From: Acidobacteria bacterium 13_1_20CM_3_53_8
Lineage (GTDB): Bacteria > Acidobacteriota > Blastocatellia > Pyrinomonadales > Pyrinomonadaceae
Assembly: GCA_001920415.1 (NCBI GenBank)
Contig: MNJR01000048.1
Location: 1-40,954 of the forward strand
Length of the DNA: 40,954 nt
Direction: 5' to 3'
Under the pieces are notes generated by a model, which was given only the letters and a program-made list of their open reading frames with translations, was not told the origin of the DNA and ran no database searches. The number at the start of each line of letters is the position of its first letter. Position 1 is the stretch's first letter. The position numbers and the translations under genes are program-made. This document shows positions 20,101-27,500 of the stretch, in pieces.

Positions 20101-21173
20101 GTGGTCTTCAAAAGGCTGAAGACCGGAGCGCCTGGTTGCTCGCCATCAGGCCGTAGATTCTGCAACTCGTCGAACGAGCGCAGAATCTCATCCATGTGCG
20201 CGCCGAATGATGCGGGGATTAGGTTCTGCTTGAGACTGGCGTCCAGAGCCGCGCGAAGACGCTCAGAGGTTTCGAGCAATAATCCTTCGAGTCGTGTAGG
20301 TAGATTCTGGCGGAAGAGGCCGTAGAAGATTGCTGCCGGAAGTTTGGTTCTGGATGCAAGCCGTGCAGCCAGTACCAGAAATGCCAGATGCAGGGCGTTC
20401 GCGCCCGTCTCTTCGTGCAAGAATCGTATATCATTTTCGGTCAACTCATTCACAGCCACATTGCGTGCATCTTTTTTCAATCTCTCCAATAGCTCTTCAT
20501 ATTCCGAAGGGCCTTGAGCCAGCGCTTCATCGAGCGTAATGTCAATCGTCTCGTCCGCCCCGGCCTTAAAGATGATGCCGGACGCGGCCATGACCTCATC
20601 CTCACGGTCGTACACGCGTATGAAGAGATTGACTCTCAGATTTTCAGCGTTCGGAGCTAGATTGTAACTGACATCGTAACGACCTTCTTCATTCGTGACT
20701 GCTTCACCTAATCGTTCTTCATCGCGCAACTTTTTATTGAAAGCGCGAACCGTCAATCCCTTGAGCGGGCGGCCATCCGAATGCCGGATTTGTCCGCGAA
20801 CGCGAGACATTTTTGGCTCTCCGTCGCCGGACGGCTCGATGATGGCCGGTAACTCAATCGCAATCTCAACTCTCTCGTCACCATTCTCCACGTTCCACAG
20901 CACGTCATCCTCTGTGCTTCCCATCAATTCGCCGCCGCGAAGAATTTTGAAGAAGAGGTCTGGCTTTCTATCCAGAAAGAATTCTTTGAAGTAGTCTTCG
21001 TTGAATTCGATATGAAAGTTGCCGCGCGCGTCCGTCATCGAACTGCCAACGAGATCGTCGAAGATGGGGTCTTTGTCCCACGCTTCAATGCGCAAGCCCG
21101 CGACTCCACGCCGCGTCTTGCGGTCAATCACGCTGCCGTATATGCGAAAACTTTTCGTCTCTTGGTCGCTCAT
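11127..21173 (-). CDS. Tc toxin A-component (TcA)-like translocon protein, 3348 aa
   Basis: TcA proteins form the pentameric receptor-binding and syringe-like channel of Tc (ABC) toxins. From the N-terminus I see two transthyretin/carboxypeptidase-regulatory-like beta-sandwiches (about 7-110 and 123-220), then a VRP1-type helical region with the signature CECKDCRSVYSPAAYFVDLL (about 655-675). A PA14-like module follows (about 1300-1440, containing YSINWTGKLLAP and ELRWSSP), then the diagnostic TcA block SRIVQAVSSVQLFIQRCLM and MKNYRVWEANRKVFLYPENW (about 1670-1745). Next come long coiled-coil helices (about 2720-2930) around a hydrophobic Gly/Ala-rich segment (about 2775-2830, probable membrane-inserting channel tip), and a C-terminal TcB-binding domain (from about 3000). 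Length exceeds typical TcdA1 (about 2500 aa). Start: GGAGG 7 nt before ATG 21173. The 'neuraminidase-like' name sometimes given to this family does not imply sialidase activity. Second gene of the locus. Confidence 0.92.
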   Translation of the reverse strand: MSDQETKSFRIYGSVIDRKTRRGVAGLRIEAWDKDPIFDDLVGSSMTDARGNFHIEFNEDYFKEFFLDRKPDLFFKILRGGELMGSTEDDVLWNVENGDERVEIAIELPAIIEPSGDGEPKMSRVRGQIRHSDGRPLKGLTVRAFNKKLRDEERLGEAVTNEEGRYDVSYNLAPNAENLRVNLFIRVYDREDEVMAASGIIFKAGADETIDITLDEALAQGPSEYEELLERLKKDARNVAVNELTENDIRFLHEETGANALHLAFLVLAARLASRTKLPAAIFYGLFRQNLPTRLEGLLLETSERLRAALDASLKQNLIPASFGAHMDEILRSFDELQNLRPDGEQPGAPVFSLLKTTTLSPQMQTKFIQLSLENEGAIEDFWESLRRSADFGEDRVRELQLTFQLGSLTQNHAPLVRELQLERPLNSIQSLRDLAGMEETDWLGLIKRAGVPDQIAGASIEEKSRNYAQGIAELMAAAFPTATFAAKLQREKRAEDRDVLRFFSNQPEFDFDGTRIDDYLDSHAQTALAGVRDRAELQSQLKSMQRVFRIAPGYEHARALLDEGLSSAYALVTLSETAFVERFKTKLNGEVQARSYYARAQHLSETSASIFANVSQAVHDITPKVIAAVPDDVKKMPNFQTLFGESTLCECKDCRSVYSPAAYFVDLLQFLNPAVGPKPINSLRKRRPDLMNIRLSCENTNTTLPYLDLVNEVLEFYVAHGHLSATLAKDILGASAEELSANPQYTNDAAYAKLTQAVYPPSMPFHQPLEVARLYLKHLGSSRYEMMKSFQRAGQPTDLEISSEHLRLSNFERDLITNATPTPLRVFYGYSIAVQMSDKKLVQELSAVPQFLQRTGLTYAEMIELLGTEFISAGTKMEPVEQGAEPHCDVQQMTIQPFNIEALKKIHRFIRLWRKLGWTMRDVDQAIRAFQATDLTPDFLEQLSLVNQLQTELHLPVDQLLSLWTNIETEGENPLYDRLFQNKAVSRPTDADFKSFELNDARTELKAAEAQTPATISENIPAILAALRVNSTDMDLIRAATNLADQSAPLNLANLSKLYRYAVLASALKLRIKEFLSLQTLTGRDPFQAGDIASTLEFVIEARRVKRSSFTLAQLDYLYRHVFEPTSNLAPQAAHIALLLAQLQDGLRKTIDENADAFDPTGELLRSKLGTVLDASLLDSAMSLIDGSPSMPNPDQFIELNFNTFLSAEEITEAKDVLLGSSNLGQEERKQANRAYVLAHLLSFMRDSLSRSFIKQTLSDDLKLEATVADVLLETILKAQTENQSFAIADFMALVGDGLSATYFQNTDLTGAQATRVDPEINFNWGAQEIPAPQIAPVAYSINWTGKLLAPFDEDYTFFVRVKDGVRLRVDNQLIIDQWQAQTNVVEHSATIKLVPGRLYDISLDFFKQSGDATIELRWSSPSTPKQTVPQSQLYSGLLFTSFDKPLLAYKRLHKSALVINGFKIKAEELGYLSAHPQDFAGFDLNELPLDTSGFTVALFRQWERLSDLFMLRDSLPQAEAGLMDVFGAASLDEAVSLLKKATAWNTDELDFLVGTDGFALAASDLKNETMLLRLQSCLKLNARLGVSCERLFEWASSVPDAEQAREIVNTAKAKYTAEQWLGVAKPLNDVMRESQRTALVAYLLASKEMAAEQITESNQLFEFFLIDVDMSACMKTSRIVQAVSSVQLFIQRCLMNLEPDVDPVAIDEEQWKWMKNYRVWEANRKVFLYPENWIEPELRDDKSPIFEELENQLLQSDVTDESAEGAFLSYLEKLDRIARLEVCGIYSQYETLDNETTDILHVFGRTFDTPHIYYYRQLIDGKSWTPWEKIDLDIDSDHLVPVVYNRRLYLFWPTFAEKADANQELSAPYVQSMEHFRWSMEHKEWEKEHADWQQKHNEWAAVKAVRDALDSFNQQQAAQDDGVQVPLPDPGPEPQEPREPEEPQYTTKPALTHWEIQLAWSERKQNKWIAKQTSKDAVISPFVKKNSKEVVDDLGGYDNKASLDTAIKNLGLGTEDTVAAIYLPQKEEHFFRTRMDSGKLVIEVYRRYRHVFRPFNIFDSTIKGYQYVGSFYPDCGSRVYVISDLKSRPLDSLARPEETTNSYMMLAHDTSPKDLVFTTKGKSHEILRSVPDVSMPFNLLDEHKFKSFVMTSPYQRFFYQDKHRTYFVNPTSEQPFQNLTSLNSVAPDLSYLADDALASVFKEKMQVPARGVTTSTIARVGSAGGVRPSATRRSDSGQTMAAMTEISNPMMALAMGDVNANAYKWTNASSSTFVALDEALMQSSPLQMIAATLTFYLKFESFFHPHVCAFINALNSKGVEGLLKRGTQQLDNDRKVHERLPQYKTVFEALYKPSSYVNLDYPRENVQFDGEAYSIYNWELFFHVPMLVATQLSGNQQFEDAQKWFHYIFNPTTSSKQPSPRRYWNTLPFFNNSHPENDQIQALLYALDDSSATPTAKQNVENQIEQWRQNPFNPHLIARMRITAYQKNVVMKYIDNLLSWGDQLFSQDTMETINEATMLYVLAANILGARPETIPPRGHVEPKTYDELLASHLDKFSNALVELENEPLFNSSKLIQHTKHKDGKGAQIVKSVAQTFYFCIPRNDYLLKYWDTVADRLFKIRHCMNIEGVVRELPLFAPPIDPALLVRATAMGLDLSSVLSDINSPLPNYRFGYTLQRAQELSNELKALGSALLSALEKKDGEALTALRSSHEINILNATREVKQKQLDEAKQALEALKKSQEVIETRRAYYRDIVRISDKEQLYMDDLNAAHVLSEVAQGLSAGVSVAHMLPDFHTGAAGWSSPFAVAKWGGSNLGNAMQAAAGVVSMVAAQHTHDATMASVTGGYDRRWNEWKQQEKLASKELEQIEKQITGAEIRAAIAENELNNHDLQIENSRAVEQFLRDKYTNQELYNWMLSQISAVFFQSYKLAYDMAKRAEKTYRFERGLTASNFIQFGYWDSLRKGLLAGERLSLDLKRLEMAYLDQNKREYEISKQISLQMLDPINLIMLKETGQCEIALPESLFDADYPGHYMRRLKSVTLTIPCVAGPYTGVNCTLTLLRNKIRIDGNARQAYMEDAEAEDARFVTNFGAVQSIATSHARNDGGMFELNFRDERYLPFEGAGVISTWRIELPKDCNAFDFETISDVIITLNYTAREGGELLRAAARAAVLAGPHTNLLRLFSARHEFPFEWHGFLSGTNASGIQSMLIDLTQPERFPFRFKGKSIKLNTAHLYLKLKDEFEFDINLQQQLRFDLRREGGNSFTAKDFEIAGTPFENQPTPHTIAYAMPFQNHQENTGRWFIDIHENDLAAAAPFLSQTVSINGQNHLRLNADAIEDIYVIFEYSV

Positions 21174-21265
21174 TTTAATGCCTCCGCTCTATGGCCGATT
21201 GATCTTGCATATATACCGGTGCCTTCAACTTCATGGGAAAAGCCAGCCCCGGCTTTTATCCGTTA

Positions 21266-21478
21266 GGAGTTATGCAGTTGAACAAACAGGTCAGTACCGC
21301 CTGCGGTAGCGGGCGGGTCTGTTAGCAAAGGCAAAAGTAAAAAGGAAAAAGTAAAAAGTGAGAAGAAGCCAATCTTTTTATTTTCCTTTTGCCTTTTTAC
21401 TTTTGACTTCTTCACCCGCCCGCTACCGCAGGCGGTACTGACAAGGCTTGCGCTTTTCTGTCAACTGCGTAACTCCCA
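21266..21478. mobile_element. Nested inverted-repeat element between the TcB-C and TcA genes
   Basis: There are three concentric layers. The outer arms GGAGTTATGCAGTTGA (21266-21281) and 21461-21476 pair at 15/16, the mismatch being compatible with G.U pairing. The middle arms of 29 bp, starting GTCAGTACCGCCTGCGGTAG (21290-21318), are perfectly inverted at 21414-21442. The core is a mirrored heptamer array. ATCCGTTA occurs directly before the element (21258-21265) and again at 21479-21486, consistent with an 8-bp target duplication if the element ends AACTCCCA. The middle arms recur at 39339 and 39484. Confidence 0.75.
21328..21412. repeat. Mirrored heptamer array inside the nested element
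   Basis: Words GGCAAAA, GTAAAAA, GGAAAAA, GTAAAAA run in tandem (about 21330-21359), and the complementary words TTTTCCT, TTTGCCT, TTTTACT, TTTGACT occupy about 21381-21409. Nearly the same words are used at 7101 and 40562. Confidence 0.8.
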
Positions 21479-21559
21479 ATCCGTTATGACTAGGCGACGT
21501 GTGTGTGAAGCTAGGTTGAAGAGTTGCCTGACATACATGTCTCACGAGGCAAGGCCGCT

Positions 21560-24500
21560 TCAAGGTATCAGCTTCATGAATTTTGCTAAACGCCTGTTCT
21601 GTTCTTTAACCAGTTCTATGCTCTTTTGATTCCACTCTATGGATTGATTCAGCGTGGCGATTTGCGTCTGAAGCCCGCCTATTTGCGCTTGCATGCCTTC
21701 GATCTGCTTATTCAACGCGTCGGCCGCGTCGCCAGTGGCCGTAGAAGCTATGGACTTAAACGTGCCGACTAAGCCTTCGAGTGCGGTGACTTGACCTTGC
21801 AGCCCGGCGACGGTCTTCTGCAACTCCGCCGTTTTGTCCTTTATATATTCTATGACTGCCTCATTCGTTTTAATCTCGGTAGGTATCCATGTTTTCAATT
21901 GACCGGGAACGTCTTTACTCACATTGATGATGTCGCCGACATACGTTGTTTTTGTGGCATATCCCGAAGCTTTCAAACTCTTCGCGTAGCCTTCCAAAGT
22001 TCCCGTCGCGCTGGTCAGTGCGCTATACGCCCCGCTGAATCTTGTCCTCAACAGTTCCAGATGATGCTCGACCGCCATCTCTTTTGTCGTATAGACAAAG
22101 AAAGGGCTTGTCTTTGTACCTGCTTCTGATACGCCCTTTATTTCATCTTCATGCGATGGAATCTTTTTGATACTGACTCCCTTGGCTGGGTCTTCTTGGC
22201 CGGGCACATACGGCAGATTCAGGATGCTACCTGGTAAGCCCTTCGCCGCTTGTTCTGGAGTGGGTTTTGCTCTCTGCACTTTGTTCCAATCGAGGACTGG
22301 CATCTGATTAAACAGACGATTGTTGAAGATCGCCGTCCCCTGTTCTCCACGAGTTTGAATAAGCAGCCACAGCGCTCTTTCAAAAGGAATATCAGGATGC
22401 TTCTCCATAACCTTCAGAACGACGTAGACTATTTCGGAGAAGTTGCGGCTCTCCGGGGTGTCTCTGACGCCGCTCAACGCCCTGGACGATGCGTACAGTT
22501 TCTCTTCAGGCGTCGGAGCGTTGCCGCTCGGGTCTGTGTAAAGAACAGGGTTGTTACGTCCGTAACGGTATAGATTAGTGCCATCCACAGTCCCCGCCGG
22601 GTCACAACTCGTCCAACGACCGAGCCATGACGCGTAGTAGCGCGCACCGTGATAATAAAGCCCCGTCTCTTCGTCCCGCTCTTTGCCTGTGTAGCGATAA
22701 CGCTTGAGGCTAACTTCCGCCGCGCTGCGTCCGGCCTGATATGAAGTGCTGCCGTAAGGGTAATATTCCTCATAGGAGATGACCGCGCCGTCATGGTCTA
22801 GTTCGAGCGACGCCGAGCCTAAATGGTTATCTAGCTGATAGCGTATGAGTGCGGAAGGCAAAGTGTTGGGCGGCGCACTGGCATCCTTAGTTTTGGTTTC
22901 CACCAGCGCGATGCGTTGATGGTCATCCATCACGTGCAGCGTCTCGCGCTCCAGCGTGATTTGGCCGTTGACATCGTATTGACGGAAAATCTCATAGCCT
23001 CCCAGGTAGATACGCTCTTCTTTAATCGAGCCGCCCGCCAGCGCGACTACTTTGCGCGTTCTTTGTCCCGTAGAGTCGTAGACGTAGAAAACCTTTTCTG
23101 CTGGCTGATTGGCATTCACCACCTGTCTTTGCGTCGCGCGTAGCTGGTCACGGAAATCCCACTCCATCGTTTCGAGATGCGGCATCTTTGTTGTATTGCC
23201 GTGCGCGTCCGTTTCATACCTGGCCGAATAAGGCGCTGTGTCCGCGTCACCCGGCAAACTTGTGCTCAACAAGCGATTGTTGTCGGGCGCGTAATCGTAA
23301 TTGCGTTTCCAGAGCGTTTGACCTGCAACCTGATGTAGCACGCGCGTAATGTTGCCAGCGCCGTCGTATTCATAGACTTCCACGTAGTTGCGCATAGCCT
23401 GGCCGTCGCTTCTGTGAGGCTGGCTCATGCGCGGGAAGTCATCATCGTCTACTTGCCCGGAAAAATTTTGTCCGATGTGCTCGCGCCCCGTTGCTTGAGT
23501 CAAACGATAGAGCGCGTCGTAGATGTAAGAAGCGCTCGGCGTGACGACCGAGTTGTTGAAATAGATGGTCTGTTGCGCGTCGTCGCTAATCCCGGTGATG
23601 TTGCCGATTGCGTCATAAGCATAGCTCAAGTCCTGCAACGGATTTGACCCGGACTTACGCGTCGTGACTAGATGAGTCAGGCGAAAGGTTTTGTCGTCGT
23701 AAACGTAAGTAGTGCTCGCGCCGTTATCATACTCTATGAGTTCGCGCTGCCCTTTGGCGTCGTAGTCAAGGTTAGTTACAAACGCGGTCGTCGCTTGCGC
23801 GCCGCGCACATTGACATTCACCTGCTCAAGCAGATTCGCTTCATTATACGTGGGATGAATAACGCTCTTATCCGGTAGAGTCAGACTCGTAGGACGATTG
23901 AGCGCGTCGTAGGTTGTAGTAGCGGTGAAGAGTTCATTTTCGAGCGCGGGCGATTGTGACCAATCAAGCGTGTTCTGGAAATCCAAGCCCAAACGCCGCG
24001 TGCTACGCAACAGGTTTCCTTTGAAATCATACTCCTCGTTCGTGATTACGCCTGCGCCGTCAAAGTGCTGGTAAACTTTACCACGCAGGTTGAGCGCGTC
24101 GTCTTGCGCTTCACCATAAACCGTTCGTTCGACCAGCAACTCCGCCCCTATGCCTTGTCGCATAAAAAGTTCAAGAGGGCGGCTGAGTTCGTCATAGGTT
24201 GTTCTCGTTTGATGAGCATTAGAATCATTCTCCGACCCATCCCACGCAAACACTTGCTTGCCTGCCACATCTTTAAGCTGCCAGCGCTCGCCCGCATCCA
24301 TGCTCATCGAATGAATAGTGTTTGAGAGCATGTCTAACTCATAAACAACCGCAACAAGCCCGCGCGCGTCTGTGATTGAGCGCTGTTTGCCCTTTATGTC
24401 CAACTCAAAGTGCGTTTCGTATCTGCCAGCCGCGCCGTTGTCCGCGATATTGAGGAAAGGGCGCGCAAGCACGTCCAGATAAGCTACGACGGGCGTGTTT

Positions 24501-27500
24501 GCATGCGCAGCAGCCTTCGCCGCAGCATCTTTTTCCGCGTCGCCAAGTTGACCTGTATGGCGGCTCTCGTACCATGTGGGCAAGTATTCCGCATCATCCA
24601 ACTTGCTGAAGAATTGTCCTACGTCCGGGTCTGTTTTGGGGTCTTGCGTGACCGTGTCGTTTCTGTCCCACATGGTTTGCTGCCATGCATCGAAGGCGCT
24701 CTTTTCATAAGTGTGATTCGGATAGAGCTTGGCGACCGTACGCCCCAATGGATCATAGAAAACGGTTGAGCTAGCGCCGCTCTGTTTGTCGAACTCGAAA
24801 GCGTGCGTGGCTGTAAAGAACGGCTCGAACTGTTTTACGGGTTGTCCCTTGTTATTGAAGACAGTCCAGCCGCTACCGACCCATCGTGCATCAATATGTA
24901 AGCCCCCGACATCACCCGGCTCGGCCTGAATCTTTTTCTGAATCTCGCGCCCGAAACCATCCGAATAGCTGAAGCTGTGTTGGATCGGCGTCTCGTCGCC
25001 CGCGTTCAAATCAGCATCATGGCGTTCGCGCGCGAGCGTGTAGACGACAACGGGCTGCCCCTGCTCCGTGCCATCCGGCATCAACTGCCTTGTGCGCTGG
25101 TATTGCAAAGGGTCATAGACGAGCCGTGTCGTAGCTCGCCCTAGAATCAGTTCGGGTTGATTGAACGGATTCTCAAGATGCTCAATGAGCATTATCTCGT
25201 CCAAGTCGGGCACGAAGCCTGCGAGCGAATCTCCCTTGACTTCATCTTCTTTACCCATCAGAGCCGTGCCGACCACCATGCCGAGTATGTCGAAAGCAAC
25301 TTGCGAGCGGTTGCCGTTCAGGTCTGTGATGAGTTGAGGTTGTAGCAAGCGATAGTCGTGTTTGGCCGAGACCGTGTTTTGTAAAGGATCAACTATCTGC
25401 TCAATCAGCAGGTCGTATCTGTAGCTGAAAGTGGTCACGTTTCCGAAGGGGTCTGCAAATCCTACGGGCAAGTAGAAATGGTCTGGCGCATCGGACGAGT
25501 AAACAGAGCGTCCAGAGGGAATCCACCAATTCGAATCACCCTCGCTGTGTACGTATCCTAGATCGTTTGCGAGCATCGAATCGTCAACACGATTCCCGTA
25601 GACCTCTGCTATTAGACCCGGCGTGAAAGCCTGCTTGTAACTCTCGTAAGGCAAAGCGCGAGTTCCCGCCTGCCCTAAAGGCAAAGAGCCTGAAAGGTCA
25701 TCCTTCAAGTAGAACAAACGCGTTCGCTCTATGAGCCGCTTGCTCAAATTATTGCCGGGTTTCACTTCGTAATCTAAGTGAGCGGCGTTTGTTCCAGCTT
25801 CTAGAAGAGCGTCGGCGCCGAAGCGTATGAGTCCTGAAGTTGAGAGGCCGGTCAATTCGTAGGTTCGTATCTCGCAAGGGAGCGGTTTGCGATAAGCATC
25901 AGAAACATCAATCGAATCTGTAAAATCGCTTTCATTATAGGTAATCAGAGTCTGTGCCTGCTTCAATTGATCCGACGCTGAGAGGTTCACGTCCGGCGTG
26001 CGGCGACCGTAAGCCACAGTAGCTGATCTTTTGGCATTGCCGAATTCGTCAACTTCCAGCGTCATACGGTGCGTAGTGCGCGCATTTTGCGGGCGGCGCT
26101 CGTATTGATAGTCAATCGTCTCACTCGCATGAACATAAAAAACCGCGTGACGATTCGCGCCCATAGGTTGCAGCGGCTTAATCTCATAGTTGCGCTCCGA
26201 CGCACTGTAGGGAATCGTTGAGCCGTCCTGCGCGAAAATCTCCTGGCGTAAAATAGAGCCTTTCAGCGAGCGCAGGGCTTCTATCTTTTCCTGAGCAGTT
26301 AAATCGTTGATGAGAATCGTGTCGGGCACTAAGTTGACAAGGGCGCTATCGGGTAGTAACAGGTTTTCAAATTGCTCATCTGTTAAATTCGGCTCTCTAT
26401 AATATTCCGTGATGTACTGCTGCGAGATTTTCTCTTCGTTCAGATAAGCGCCCGTATGAAACCATGTCTTGGTGTGAACGGGCGGGAGATTATGCTCTTC
26501 CGTAATGTTACTGGCAGGAGTTGGGAAGAGCACTCCTACGGCTTCGAGCGAGCTAAATTCTTCAGTGTCGAACTGCTCGACCATGCCGAACCCACGAAAC
26601 TCCCGCTCGACTCCGTCGTAATAGCCGTGATGATAGACATAGCGCGTCATGAACCTGTTGCGACTTATCCAGTCATAGGTCTCTATGCGCTCGACCGTCT
26701 GAACCGGAAACGGCAGCTTTGTAATCCAGGGCGTCCCCGCCTCTTCATCCCGAAGATAAAATTTGGTTGAGGGCGCATACTGCACACGCGTCTCGCGTCC
26801 CATGTTGTTCTTGATGGAATTGAGCAGGTAAGGTTTTTGTCCGCTCATCAAATCTATGTAACGCATCTGGCGCGGACGTGCGCCGGGTAAAGGCGAAGAC
26901 CAGACCAGGCAAGCCGTGCCGTTGCCAAGCAGGTCAACGACCATCACAGCGGATAGGTCGTCAACCTCCGGGAAATTCTCGAACTCGCGCGGCTCGCTCC
27001 AACTATTTCCAGACTGATTAATCCAACATCTGACGCGCTCGCGTCCCAAGTAAATAAGGTCTGTTGTCCCAGAGCCGTCAATGTCCGCCAGGCGAATGCG
27101 CGTCTCGCTGAACTGCTCTGGATGATCGAAGATGGGAGCATGATTCATAGTGACTTTCGTCCCAAAGCGCCCGTAGCCCAGATTGGGCCAATAGCAGACC
27201 TCTCCGTTTCTAATCCGCACTAAATCAACAAGTCCGTCGCCGCTCATGTCCGCCAGATGAATAGATTGAGTAGCGTCTGCGAAGATAAGCGCAGGCCCCT
27301 TCTCTTCGTCGTAAGACTTGCGAACTCTTTCGCCCGGTCCAAAACCTTTTGCGGCGCGCGACTGATACCAGACAAAAACTTCGTCTTCGGAAACAAGCAG
27401 GTCTGTGTGGCCGTCGCCGTCCAAGTCTATGAATTTAAGATTGGGGTCGTCCCAGCGAAGATTGGGATTGAAAAGGAAAGGCTTGAAAGGCTCCCAGTCG

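Noticed and set aside
11127..21173. Many + strand frames of 60-180 codons opposite the TcA gene
   Set aside because: They are shadows of the long minus-strand frame, with no ribosome-binding sites or recognisable families. The same holds for frames opposite TcB-C, fadN, fadA and fadE.
11127..21173. Sialidase activity suggested by the 'neuraminidase-like' family label
   Set aside because: The label in TcA-type proteins refers to a structural region; I see no sialidase Asp-box series or catalytic set.
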